A stretch of 64,000 bases of DNA from Streptomyces sp. ITFR-16 (GTDB lineage Bacteria > Actinomycetota > Actinomycetes > Streptomycetales > Streptomycetaceae): contig NZ_CP134610.1 in assembly GCF_031844705.1 (NCBI RefSeq), positions 91,093 to 155,092 of the forward strand. Reading direction: 5' to 3'. Within the stretch, counting starts at the first letter, position 1, and each line of letters begins with the position of its first letter. Of this stretch, positions 24,644-33,045 are shown piece after piece. The position numbers and the translations under genes are program-made. The notes under the pieces are model-generated. The model worked only from the letters and a program-made list of their open reading frames with translations, had not been told where the DNA came from and searched no databases.

Positions 24644-26656
24644 TCAAAGGCTCTTGGCGCGCACGGACTCCAGGCCCGTGGCGAGCGCGCGGGCGCACTC
24701 GGGACCGCTGCCGACCCCGGTCATGACGACGGCCGTCACCACGTCGTCGCCGGCCGTGCACGCGATCTCGTAGGCGGCGGTGCCGCCCGGCCCCGCCCCG
24801 CACAGCACCAGCCGCCGCGCCGGCCCCAGCAGCTGCCGCAGGGCGTGCGGGGCCGCCGCCCGGCCGGCCCGCAGGCTCACGATCCGCTCCGGGCCCCGGT
24901 GGTCGCGCACCAGAGCCTCGTACGCGCCCTCCGGAACGCCCGGGGTCCGCACCAGGACGATGACGTCCGCCGCCGGGCCCCCGGGCCGCAGCACCACCAG
25001 GTCGGGCCCGTCCTGTTCGGGCGGCCGGGGGATCACCCGGGGCACCTCGAAGCCGTCCAGGAGGTCCAGGACCTCCCCGACGGTGGCCCGCGGATCCCGG
25101 TGGTCGGGCAGCGAGCGCAGCAGGCGTACGCAGTGCGAGAGCAGGGCCGACGCGTCCACGTCGCCCAGGCACTCACGGTCGTACATCGCCGTCAGGGCCA
25201 GCCCGCCGTCCGTGTCGTGATGCGCCGCCAGAGCGAGCGGCAGCCCGGGATGGGCGCTGATGCTGCGCGGGGTGTCCACCTGGATGCCCTGGCCGCGCAG
25301 CTCGGTGAGCAGCGCCTCGGGCAGTTCCAGCCGGCTGTCGAACACCACGCCGGTCCCGAAGAGTTCGGCGTCCGGGTCACGGCCGCTCCAGACCCGGACC
25401 CGGTCGGCGGGCACCCACGCGTGCACGGCCAGGTCCAGCGCGGCGTCGCGGGCCTGTTCCAGCAGGCTGTCCAGCCGGGTGCCGGGGTCGACGGTGACCG
25501 TCATCGGCAGCGGATTGCCCAGCAGTCCCGGAATGCCTCCCGCGCCCTCCATCGGCACGTCCCGGCCCGACAGATGCACGCCGAAGCTGACCGGGGCGGG
25601 CGCGGTGGCCGCCACCGCCCGGTACAGCAGCAGCGCCCACACGACGTGCAGGGCGCTGGACTCGCCGGCCCCGCGCATCGCCGCCCAGGTCCGCAGCCGG
25701 GCGGTCTGCGGGGGCCGCAGCCGGCGCTGGACGCGCCCGATGCCGGTGTGCCCGGTCGGGCGCCCGCCCACCAGGCCCGGGCGCACGATCGCCTCCGGCG
25801 GCGGCGCGGCCGTCGCCCAGTAGGCGCGCGCGGCGCCGGTGTGCTGCCGGGCCAGCCACAGGGCGTGGTCGCGCACATCGGGGCGCCGGTCGCCGCCGGG
25901 CAGCACCCCGCCGCGCGCGTACGCCCGGTAGAACTCCCGCAGCAGCAGATGGACTCCGCGCTCGTCCAGCAGCGCCCGGTGGTAGGTGAGCAGCACCCGG
26001 GTGGGCGGCCGCTCCCCCTCCGGGTTCGGCGGCCCGTCCAGCAGCGTCACCCGCAGCAGGCCGGGCCGGTGCGGGGCGAAGCTGCGTGCCCGGTCGCGCT
26101 CGACCAGGTCGCTCCAGGAGACGGCGGTGTGGTCGAGGTGGGCGATCTCGATCTCGGCCCACTCGTGCAGCACGAGCCGGGGCAGGTGCGTCCAGTCGAA
26201 CGAGGCGCGCAGGACGGTCTCGCGGTCGGCGACGGACAGCCAGGCGTCGGCGAGCCGGCCGAGGTCGATGGGCCCGGTCCAGTTCCAGGCGAGCTGGCCG
26301 ACGTGCCCGTCCGCCGGGCCGGTCACCGCCGCCCGGATCAGATCGCGCTGGTGCCCCGCGGCGGCGACCGTGTCGCGCGCCCCGGCCGCCAGCGCCAGGA
26401 CATCGGCGAGGACCGCGGCGCCGGGCCGGGCCGGGGGGCCGTGCGTGGGGGCGATGCGCAGGGTGTGGCGGCCGGTGCCGGCGGCGTCCACGGTGACGGT
26501 GTACGCGCGGTGGCGCTGGGCGACCCGGGCCGCCACCGCCTCGGCCCGGCCGGTGCCGAGCGGTCCGCACAGCTCCAGTTCGAAGGGCAGGCCGGAGGCC
26601 GCGGGCACCGGCTGGTGGACCGCCGCGAGCACGAAGTCGACCCGGCCCTCACTCAT
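24644..26656 (-). CDS. Condensation-domain-like protein with degenerate thioesterase-like tail
   Basis: 670 residues. Residues ~120-535 resemble an NRPS condensation domain (WNWTGPIDLGRLADAWLSV, VLRASFDW, LGNPLPMTVTVDPGTRLD). The HHxxxDG motif reads HRALLDE (His226, Arg227, Asp231, Glu232): the second, catalytic histidine is Arg and the Gly is Glu. Residues ~545-670 look like a shortened type I thioesterase (VIVLVRTPGVPEGAYE, LCGAGPGGTAAYEIA) in which the GxSxG serine is Gly. Normal chemistry is doubtful. The ATG overlaps the stop of the PPTase gene (ATGA). Confidence 0.75.
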   Translation of the reverse strand: MSEGRVDFVLAAVHQPVPAASGLPFELELCGPLGTGRAEAVAARVAQRHRAYTVTVDAAGTGRHTLRIAPTHGPPARPGAAVLADVLALAAGARDTVAAAGHQRDLIRAAVTGPADGHVGQLAWNWTGPIDLGRLADAWLSVADRETVLRASFDWTHLPRLVLHEWAEIEIAHLDHTAVSWSDLVERDRARSFAPHRPGLLRVTLLDGPPNPEGERPPTRVLLTYHRALLDERGVHLLLREFYRAYARGGVLPGGDRRPDVRDHALWLARQHTGAARAYWATAAPPPEAIVRPGLVGGRPTGHTGIGRVQRRLRPPQTARLRTWAAMRGAGESSALHVVWALLLYRAVAATAPAPVSFGVHLSGRDVPMEGAGGIPGLLGNPLPMTVTVDPGTRLDSLLEQARDAALDLAVHAWVPADRVRVWSGRDPDAELFGTGVVFDSRLELPEALLTELRGQGIQVDTPRSISAHPGLPLALAAHHDTDGGLALTAMYDRECLGDVDASALLSHCVRLLRSLPDHRDPRATVGEVLDLLDGFEVPRVIPRPPEQDGPDLVVLRPGGPAADVIVLVRTPGVPEGAYEALVRDHRGPERIVSLRAGRAAAPHALRQLLGPARRLVLCGAGPGGTAAYEIACTAGDDVVTAVVMTGVGSGPECARALATGLESVRAKSL

Positions 26657-27498
26657 CGGGGGTCCGGGCTCTGCGGGGCGGACGGGGACGGGGACCAGGC
26701 CGCCGCGCCGGGCTCGGGCAGCGGGGACACCGTGACGCCGGGGTGGCGGCGGTGCGCGATGCTCGCCAGATACCGGCCCTGGACGACATGGGTCGCGAAC
26801 TCCCAGGCGGGGGGCGTGTCGTCGGCCAGGACGGTGCGCCCCTGCGCGTCCCGGCCGAAGGCGATCGAGGAGAAGCGGCGCCGCAGGCCGTGCCCGAGCG
26901 CCTTGGTGTATGCCTCCTTCAGGGTCCACAGGTTCAGCATGCGCAGCGCCCGTTCGGCCTCGGGCAGCGCGGCGAGCGCCTCGGCCTCCTCGGGGGTGCA
27001 GACGTGGTCGCGCAGCAGCTCGAAGGAGACCGGGCGGCCGAGGGGTTCGACGTCCACCCCGACCGGCCCGGTGGCGCTCACGCCGACGACGAGGACGTCC
27101 TCGGTGTGGGCGAGGCTCACCTCCAGTTCCTCGCCGAGGCCGCGCAGCTGGGGGCGGCCGCCGGGCCGGTAGGTGAGGTCGAGGGAGCCCGGGGCCGTCT
27201 GGAGGGCGGCTGCCGCCGTGTGCCGTATGACCATCCGGGAGACGGCGAAGCGGAACCGGCCGGCCGCGCTGGGGGTGTGCCGGTAGCGCTGCCAGTCGCC
27301 GCCCAGCAGGGCGCGCAGCTCCGGGTCCAGCAGGGCGGCGGTCAGCCACTCGCCCCAGGTGGTGTGCACGATGACGGGACGCGCGGATTCCAGGACGTCG
27401 CGCACCGGCTCCCAGGGCCCGTCGGGGCCCGCCAGGTGCAGCGGGGCCGCCGGGCCGGGTGCGGTGTTCACGGCCTGCTCCCCGGGGGTGCGTTCCAC
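26653..27498 (-). CDS. Sfp-type 4'-phosphopantetheinyl transferase 2
   Basis: 281 residues from GTG 27498; GTG 27471 has the better ribosome site (GGGGAGCAGGCC), giving 272 residues. Motifs are VSLAHTED (P1), VGVDVEPLG (P2) and WTLKEAYTKALGHGL (P3). It is clearly diverged from the PPTase at 18207-19046. Overlaps the condensation-like gene by 4 bp, suggesting it serves a carrier acting with that protein. Two PPTases in one cluster imply carrier specificity. Confidence 0.9.
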   Translation of the reverse strand: MERTPGEQAVNTAPGPAAPLHLAGPDGPWEPVRDVLESARPVIVHTTWGEWLTAALLDPELRALLGGDWQRYRHTPSAAGRFRFAVSRMVIRHTAAAALQTAPGSLDLTYRPGGRPQLRGLGEELEVSLAHTEDVLVVGVSATGPVGVDVEPLGRPVSFELLRDHVCTPEEAEALAALPEAERALRMLNLWTLKEAYTKALGHGLRRRFSSIAFGRDAQGRTVLADDTPPAWEFATHVVQGRYLASIAHRRHPGVTVSPLPEPGAAAWSPSPSAPQSPDPR

Positions 27499-27505
27499 GG
27501 CCCGC

Positions 27506-28870
27506 TCACCACAGGAGTCTCGTGGCGTACACGTCGACGTCGACGTGGTGCCGGACCCGGTGGGCCAGCACGGCCCAGACGCCGTCGCGCGGATCGGTCA
27601 GGCCGGTGGGCAGCGGCACGCCGAGCCGTTCGGTGACGCGGGCGAGGGCGAGCAGCGCCCAGTCGGGGGTGCCGATGTAGGCGCCGGGCACATCGGCGGC
27701 GGCCTCGCGCACGCCGAGCACGGCGGCGGCCAGCAGGAGCAGGGCCTTGCGGTCGGCCAGGGCCCGTACCGAGGCGTCGGCCGGGTCGGCGTGGGCGGCC
27801 CGGCGCAACGGCAGGAGCAGGGTGCGGTGTTCGGTCGTCAGCCGCCGGGCGGCACGGGCCAGCGCGACATGGGCGGGGCCGGACGCGTCGGCGAGGCGCG
27901 CGGCCGCCGCGGGCAGGGTGGCGGTCAGGGCGTAGTGGTACCCGTCGGCCGGAAGGTCCTGGGCGACCGGCTCGCCGAGCCGGAACAGGGTGCCGGCCCA
28001 GGCCCCGTCCTCGTACGGCTCCACGCCGGCCGGGCCGGACCGCGCGCGCACCAGCTTGGCCTGGCCGACCGTCGAGGCGAACCAGTCGACCGCGGCGTGC
28101 GGCAGGTCATCGGCGATCTTGCCGAGTGCGCGGGCGCGGGGGCTGCCGGGCCCGGAGCCGGTCTCGTGCAGCACCAGGTCGAGGGCGCTGCGGACGTCAC
28201 CGACGATCTGCGGCACGACATAGCCGACGGCGGCGGCCAGGGCGGGCGTTCCGGCGTCGGGCAGTTCGAGGGAGCGCAGCGCGACGGCGAGCAGGCTCTC
28301 GCAGGCCAGCAGGTCGGCGAAGCCCTCGGCGAGCGTGCCGTGCCACTGGCGTACGGCAGGCTCGTGACGGCCGCGGGCGTCGACGACCCGCACGGCGTCG
28401 CGCAGGACGGTGCCCGTCACCGCGATGAGCGCGGCCGGTCCCAGCAGCGCGGCCAGCTCGCCCGCCCGCGCGGGCGCGCAGCCGGTGCCGTCGTCCGCGA
28501 CGAGCAGTGGCCGTACGCCCCATGCCTGACTCAGCGCCAGGTCGCGGCGGAAGAGCGGGCGCAGGGCGCGGGCGAGCTGCTCGGGCGTGCTGAAGTGCCC
28601 GCCGGCCGCGCTCGGCACGAACTCGGCCCGCAGGTCCTCGGGCACGGGCAGCGCGTCGGTGTGCGCGCGGTCGGCGAGGGCGGCGCGGCCGAGCGGGTTG
28701 TCCGCGTCGTCGGGGTCGCCGAGCAGCGCGTCGAGCCGCAGGGCGCGCAGGGCGGCGCCGACCGGGGGCGGCAGCTCGGCGTACGCGCGCGCGGCGGTGC
28801 GCGGCGGCGCCGTCCCCGAGGCGGACGGGCCGCCCGGCGCCGTGACCGGTGCCGGCCGGGTGAGGGTCAT
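27506..28870 (-). CDS. Acyl-CoA dehydrogenase-like protein, divergent
   Basis: 454 residues. Patterns such as LACESLLAVALRSLEL, AAAVGYVVPQIVGDVRSALDLVLHETG and a late RDL-like helix resemble the helical C-terminal domain of acyl-CoA dehydrogenases found in PKS clusters; the N-terminal part (~75-150, DRAHTDALPVPEDLRAEFVPS) also fits. FAD-binding and catalytic glutamate positions cannot be confirmed by eye. If active it would desaturate an acyl-CoA or acyl-ACP. Cotranscribed with PPTase 2 and the aromatase/cyclase-like gene. Confidence 0.6.
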   Translation of the reverse strand: MTLTRPAPVTAPGGPSASGTAPPRTAARAYAELPPPVGAALRALRLDALLGDPDDADNPLGRAALADRAHTDALPVPEDLRAEFVPSAAGGHFSTPEQLARALRPLFRRDLALSQAWGVRPLLVADDGTGCAPARAGELAALLGPAALIAVTGTVLRDAVRVVDARGRHEPAVRQWHGTLAEGFADLLACESLLAVALRSLELPDAGTPALAAAVGYVVPQIVGDVRSALDLVLHETGSGPGSPRARALGKIADDLPHAAVDWFASTVGQAKLVRARSGPAGVEPYEDGAWAGTLFRLGEPVAQDLPADGYHYALTATLPAAAARLADASGPAHVALARAARRLTTEHRTLLLPLRRAAHADPADASVRALADRKALLLLAAAVLGVREAAADVPGAYIGTPDWALLALARVTERLGVPLPTGLTDPRDGVWAVLAHRVRHHVDVDVYATRLLW

Positions 28871-28889
28871 CGGAGCCTCCTGATCGTCG

Positions 28890-29807
28890 TCATCGCAGGC
28901 GGCGGACAGCGCTCTCCGCATGCCACTTGGCCAGGCCCAGCGCCTCGGTGCTCGCCCGGCCCAGCCACGTACGGACGTGGTGGCGGGCGTCGGCCGGGGT
29001 GGCCTGCTCGCCCAGGGCCCGCCCGATGGCCTCTTCCCTGAGCATCACTTGGTGGGTGGAGACGACCTTCACTCCGGACTCGTCCGGCAGCAGCGACCAC
29101 TCCCCGCTGTGCGAGGCGATCGGATCGGGGGTCAGGGTCTCCTTGTAGACGATCCGTCCGGCGTGCGGGAAGCACAGCCGCACGGTCTCCACGGTGACGG
29201 TCTCGCCGCTGTCCTCGGCGCAGGTGTCCATGGCGGCCAGCTGCACGCCGGGCTGGTCCTCCCGTACGAGGGTCCACTCGACGTGCGGAATGAGCTCGAC
29301 CCAGTCCTCCATGCGGTAGAGGAAGTCGTAGACGAGCTCGCTGGGGCCCTCGACGTGCACGCTGTCCTCGAAGCCGACGAGCAGTTCGTCCAGCCGCTCC
29401 CAGCGCTCGGCCGTCTCCTTGACCTGCCGCAGCCGTTCGGGCACGTCGTGGGAGGCGGAGGCGCCGTCCTGGCGCAGGGTCAGCGTCGAGCCCTCGTCCT
29501 CGGGCTCGACGCTCCAGCGGCCGGTGACGGGCGCGTCCGCCCGGTCCCCGGTGCGCTGCTCGAAGCCGATGGACCTGGTCCGCGGGTCGAGGGTGCGGCG
29601 CAGGTGCGAGGAGCGGACATGGCCGTCCGTCAGGTCCCAGACGCGCAGCTGTTCCTCGACGCCGTCGAAGTCCATGCGCTCGACGTGCAGGAGGGAGGGC
29701 AGGAAGACGGGCCAGCGCACGGCGTCGGCCAGCATCCCGTACACGACTCCTGCCGGGGCGGCCACGGACATGGTGCGCTGGGTCGAGTGCCCTCGCTCAG
29801 CCGACAT
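28890..29807 (-). CDS. Aromatase/cyclase-like didomain polyketide cyclase
   Basis: 305 residues made of two Bet v1/START-like halves (~8-150 and ~155-305). Each starts with a membrane-like cavity motif (VAAPAGVVYGMLADAVRWPVF; VEGPSELVYDFLYRMEDWVE). This is the ActVII/TcmN type didomain architecture that guides ring closure and aromatisation of poly-beta-ketones. Its presence beside a fully reducing KS/KR/DH set is unexpected. The ATG is preceded by GGAGGAGGGCAGCC. It is the first gene of the 24.6-29.8 kb operon. Confidence 0.88.
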   Translation of the reverse strand: MSAERGHSTQRTMSVAAPAGVVYGMLADAVRWPVFLPSLLHVERMDFDGVEEQLRVWDLTDGHVRSSHLRRTLDPRTRSIGFEQRTGDRADAPVTGRWSVEPEDEGSTLTLRQDGASASHDVPERLRQVKETAERWERLDELLVGFEDSVHVEGPSELVYDFLYRMEDWVELIPHVEWTLVREDQPGVQLAAMDTCAEDSGETVTVETVRLCFPHAGRIVYKETLTPDPIASHSGEWSLLPDESGVKVVSTHQVMLREEAIGRALGEQATPADARHHVRTWLGRASTEALGLAKWHAESAVRRLR

Positions 29808-29922
29808 GGCTGCCCTCCTCCTGATGCCCACAGGCTGCGGCGCACACCTTGAGAAGCCCTCGAACGCCGTCGGAGAGGGGGCACTCCCCGGGCGGGGAGT
29901 GCCGACGGACCGTTCCGGCGGG

Positions 29923-30738
29923 TCAGCCGATCTCGGCGAGCCGTATCCCGCCGGCTCCGCCGACGCCCTCCGGGCGGGCCATGAGGATGGAGCGCTGGAG
30001 CTTGGCCAGCGCGGGCGAGGGTTCGAGTCCCAGGGTGCGCACCAGCGTGGAGCGCAGCCGCTGGTAGGCGTCGAGTGCCTCACCGCGCCGCCCGGACCGG
30101 TAGAGCGCGAGCATGTACTGGCCGCACAGGCTCTCGTGGGTCGAGTACCGGCTGAGCAGGACGGTCAGTTCGGAGAGCAGCTCGCGGTGGCGGCCGAGCT
30201 TGAGGTCGGCCTCGATGCGCTGGTCGAGCGCGCAGAGCCGGCTCTCCTCCAGGCGCTTGATCTGGGTGTCCAGATGGGGGCCGGTGTGGACGTCGGCGAG
30301 GGCCGGTCCGGTCCACAGTGCGAGTGCCTCGCGCAGCAGCCGGGCGCCCTCGGGGAAGTCCTCGGCGTCCATGGCCCGGTATCCCATGCCGGCCAGGCGC
30401 TCGAACTCCTGCACGTCGTGGGTGCCTTCGCCGCCCTTGAGGAGGTAGCCGCCCGGCACGGTGAGCAGGACGTCCTTGGCCGAGCGGTGCTCGTCGCCGT
30501 CCCGTTCGAGCGCGAGGGTGATCAGTTCGCGCAGCTGCAGGATGTAGGTCTGCAGAGTGGGGCGCGCGCTGCGGGGCGGCTCGCTGCCCCACAGCTCCTC
30601 GGTCAGCATGCCCACGGGCACCACCTCGTCCGCGTGCAGCGCCAGCAGGGCGAGCACCTGCCGGGGCTTGGGCGCGGTCGGTGTGATCGAGGTGCCCTTC
30701 TCCCGCACGGTAAGCGTGCCGAGTACGTCGATGTCCAC
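29923..30738 (-). CDS. SARP-family transcriptional activator 3
   Basis: 271 residues. OmpR-type domain (MDIDVLGTLTVREKG, KPRQVLALLALHADEVVPV, LQTYILQLRELI) followed by the activation domain. Very similar to SARP2. Three ARE-like sites lie within 250 bp upstream (30804-30990). It is 116 bp upstream of the aromatase/cyclase operon on the same strand. Confidence 0.92.
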   Translation of the reverse strand: MDIDVLGTLTVREKGTSITPTAPKPRQVLALLALHADEVVPVGMLTEELWGSEPPRSARPTLQTYILQLRELITLALERDGDEHRSAKDVLLTVPGGYLLKGGEGTHDVQEFERLAGMGYRAMDAEDFPEGARLLREALALWTGPALADVHTGPHLDTQIKRLEESRLCALDQRIEADLKLGRHRELLSELTVLLSRYSTHESLCGQYMLALYRSGRRGEALDAYQRLRSTLVRTLGLEPSPALAKLQRSILMARPEGVGGAGGIRLAEIG

Positions 30739-30803
30739 GCCGTCTCCCCGTCATCTCCGGACCGCCTCGGGCCGCCCGGAACTGTTGCTGACCCCCCGAC
30801 TTT

Positions 30804-30851
30804 AAAAACAGCGCGTGCGGTATGTCAATACCAAACCGATCCGCCTGTTTC
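30804..30851. promoter_or_regulatory. Two ARE-like operators upstream of SARP3
   Basis: AAAAACAGCGCGTGCGGTATGT (30804-30825, read in two halves AAAAACAGCGC and GTGCGGTATGT) and ACCAAACCGATCCGCCTGTTT (30830-30850). Both have the AAAC...GGT(T/A)TGTTT pseudo-palindrome of gamma-butyrolactone autoregulatory elements. They sit 65-115 bp upstream of the SARP3 start. Confidence 0.6.
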
Positions 30852-30922
30852 CTCTCGTCCCCAGCCCCAGCGATCCTTGAGGCGAGGGGAAACGCGGGCC
30901 ACGAAACGCACATAAGGGCCAA

Positions 30923-30944
30923 ACGGGGCGTCAGAGCGCCCCGT
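30923..30944 (-). terminator. Hairpin downstream of the pseudoreceptor-like gene
   Basis: ACGGGGCG (30923-30930) pairs perfectly with CGCCCCGT (30937-30944) across six bases, about 70 bp past the TetR stop codon. Confidence 0.55.
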
Positions 30945-30966
30945 CAGACCCTTGATTGCGTGGTCA

Positions 30967-30990
30967 TTACCAAACCGTGTGGACTGTTTT
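30967..30990. promoter_or_regulatory. ARE-like operator at the 3' edge of the pseudoreceptor gene
   Basis: TTACCAAACCG-TGTGGACTGTTTT is a GBL-type ARE. It lies about 230 bp upstream of SARP3 and 25 bp past the pseudoreceptor-like gene, so it may add to SARP3 control. Confidence 0.5.
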
Positions 30991-31014
30991 ACGTCTCTCG
31001 ACGCACCGCCCGCC

Positions 31015-31602
31015 TCACTGCTCGGCGGCCCCGAGCCTCGGGAGCGCGAACGACCACAGCTGGGCGACCCGCTCCGCCGAGAGCCAGTACCGGTCGACCG
31101 CGCCGAGGGTCTCCAGGCCCAGCGTCGAGGCGACGATGACGACCGCCGCGTCGTCCGCCGAGACGTCGTCGGCCAGTTCGCCGTCGCGGCGCGCCTGGGC
31201 GAGGGAGTCCTGCACCCACCCGTACCACCAGTCGTACAGCTTCGCCTCGCTCTTGCGGGAGGGGTCGCCGCCCAGCCGGAAACCCGCACGGACGACGGGG
31301 TCGCTGGACACCGCGGCCATCAGCCGGCACACGGCGTCGATGAGCGACTGCAGCCGGCCGCCCGCGGCGGCCGTGCACTCCTCGGTCAGCGCGCGGACGG
31401 ACTCGGCAGCCGCGCTCTCCACAGCGGCGGCCAGAGCGTCCTTGTTGGGGAAGTGGAAGTGCAGGGCCCCCGAGCTCACTCCGGCGAGCCGGCTGATCGC
31501 CGGCAGCGTTGCCATCGCGTACCCGTCGGTACCGAACACCTCCGCCGCAGCCGAGATGAGGGCTTGACGAGTCACAGCCGCTCGCGCCTGCTTGACCATC
31601 AT
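31015..31602 (-). CDS. GBL-receptor-like TetR repressor (pseudoreceptor type)
   Basis: 195 residues. The N-terminus (KQARAAVTRQALISAAAEVF, then LAGVSSGALHFHFPNKDALA) is the ArpA/ScbR-family HTH. The C-terminal domain matches receptor homologues (SDPVVRAGFRLGGD, YDWWYGWVQDSLAQA). The HTH says VSSGALHFHF where true receptors have VTKGALYFHF, a feature of ScbR2/JadR2-like pseudoreceptors; that assignment is tentative. ARE-like sites lie upstream (31685-31868). It should repress itself and the SARP genes until a signal relieves it. Confidence 0.85.
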   Translation of the reverse strand: MMVKQARAAVTRQALISAAAEVFGTDGYAMATLPAISRLAGVSSGALHFHFPNKDALAAAVESAAAESVRALTEECTAAAGGRLQSLIDAVCRLMAAVSSDPVVRAGFRLGGDPSRKSEAKLYDWWYGWVQDSLAQARRDGELADDVSADDAAVVIVASTLGLETLGAVDRYWLSAERVAQLWSFALPRLGAAEQ

Positions 31603-32103
31603 GTCCTCCTCTGACCTGGGGAGAGCGCCGGAATCCGTCCGCCCGATTCACCCGAAGATCTCCGCACTGACTCGTGCACACCTTAGCAAACCGCACGGCT
31701 GGTTGGTTTAGTAGTGCGATGCCCAAGACAACGTTCTCAGCTGATCATCTTCCATGCCACCAGCCCACTCGCGCCACAGGGCTACGGAAACGGTTGGTTT
31801 CTGTACGCGCTTTCGAGGCGGAATGCACCCCCTACGACAAAAGGAAACCGCTCGAAAGGTTTTTTTTCGCGCGAGCGAAGGAAGCTGTACGCGAAAGCAA
31901 GTTGATCTACGCCCGTTATGTTCGGCTTTATCCAATTATCTGGGCGCTCGATTACGCAGAGGCAGTGAAGAAACGGAATGAAATATTCAAGTAAACAATA
32001 GATCTTTGACTAACCCTTTACTTTGGGGTCGATTGAAGAAAACCGGTAGGTCCGTATCTTAAATGGCGTCGCCGAATCCAGGTTTTCAAAGACGGGGGCC
32101 CCC
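31603..32103. promoter_or_regulatory. 500-bp AT-richer divergent regulatory region between TetR and afsA
   Basis: The region is markedly less GC-rich than its surroundings and holds four ARE-like elements: 31685-31712 (GCAAACCGC...GGTTGGTTTA), 31784-31807 (GGAAACGGTTGGTTTCTGT), 31839-31867 (GGAAACCGCTCGAAAGGTTT) and 32036-32061 (AAAACCGGTAGGTCCG). A 106-codon plus-strand frame in it has non-Streptomyces codon use and is rejected. It probably contains the promoters of the pseudoreceptor and afsA genes. Confidence 0.6.
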
Positions 32104-33045
32104 ATGAGTCTGACCACGGCTGAAGCCAGAACCGCCCTGCCGGCAGCCCCACCACGGCTGACCACCACGGTCGCGAAGGAGTACGTCCACCGCGACTGCC
32201 TGGCGGAGGTTTTCCTCACCGGCTGCGACACCCAGGACGGGATGCGCTTCTCGCTCACCGGCCAATGGCCCCGAGCCCACACCCTGTTCCGGAGCCTCGA
32301 CGGAACGAGCCACGACCCGCTGCAGATCGCGGAGACGTTCCGCCAGACCGGCATCTTCCTGTCCCACGCGGAGTTCGGTGTGCCGCTCGGCCACAACTTC
32401 GTCCTGTCGGACATCTCGTACGTCGCGGACCTCACGAATCTGCGCATCGCCTCGGGACCCACCGATTTCGACCTCGACACCCGCTGCACGAACGTCGTCC
32501 GGCGCAGGGGCATGGCCGGCCGGCTGCAGCTCGAGTACGCCCTGCACCGCAACGGCCGTCTGCTGGCCACCGGCGGCGGACAGTTCTCCGTCATTCCGCC
32601 GGCCGTCTACAAGCGGCTGCGCGCACAGAGCGCGGATCTTCCGCCCGTCACCCCGCCCCCGGCCCGTGCTCTGCTGCCCGCGGCCACCGTCGGCCGGACC
32701 TTCTCCACGGACGTGGTGCTCTCCCCGACCGACAGCCCCTCGCGCTGGCTGCTCACACCCGACCTCAACCATCCGATCCTCTTCGACCACCTGGGCGACC
32801 ACGTGCCCGGCATGGTTCTGATCGAAGGCGCCCGCCAGGCCGCCTGCGCCCTGATGGCGCCCCGCTCGTTCACCCCGACCGCGGCGTCCAACGAGTTCCA
32901 CCACTACGCCGAACTCGACCGTCCCTGCTGGATCGAGGTCACCCGCGTGTCGCCGGAGGCCGGCAACACGGTGACGTTCGAGGTCACCGGTCACCAGGAC
33001 GGGCAGAACATCTTCACCTCGGTGCTGACCGGCCCGGTCGTCTGA
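32104..33045 (+). CDS. afsA: AfsA/ScbA-family gamma-butyrolactone biosynthesis protein
   Basis: 313 residues, the usual AfsA length. Two hotdog-like repeats: ~20-150 (VAKEYVHRDCLAEVFLTG; THFLSHAEFGVPLGHNFVLSD region) and ~180-310 (VLSPTDSPSRWLLTPDLNHPILFDHLGDHVPGMVLIEGARQAA in two parts). AfsA condenses a beta-ketoacyl donor with dihydroxyacetone phosphate, the first committed step in GBL signal synthesis. ARE-like elements upstream imply autoregulation by the receptors at 31.0 and 44.7 kb. Confidence 0.93.
   Translation: MSLTTAEARTALPAAPPRLTTTVAKEYVHRDCLAEVFLTGCDTQDGMRFSLTGQWPRAHTLFRSLDGTSHDPLQIAETFRQTGIFLSHAEFGVPLGHNFVLSDISYVADLTNLRIASGPTDFDLDTRCTNVVRRRGMAGRLQLEYALHRNGRLLATGGGQFSVIPPAVYKRLRAQSADLPPVTPPPARALLPAATVGRTFSTDVVLSPTDSPSRWLLTPDLNHPILFDHLGDHVPGMVLIEGARQAACALMAPRSFTPTAASNEFHHYAELDRPCWIEVTRVSPEAGNTVTFEVTGHQDGQNIFTSVLTGPVV

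Noticed and set aside
21848..27172. 1774-codon plus-strand open frame
   Set aside because: It runs antisense across SARP2, the carboxylase genes, the C-like protein and PPTase 2. Low-complexity sequence with no domain.
31674..31994. 106-codon plus-strand frame between the pseudoreceptor and afsA
   Set aside because: AT-rich, not Streptomyces-like codon use, no domain, and overlaps four ARE-like operators; the region reads better as a control region.
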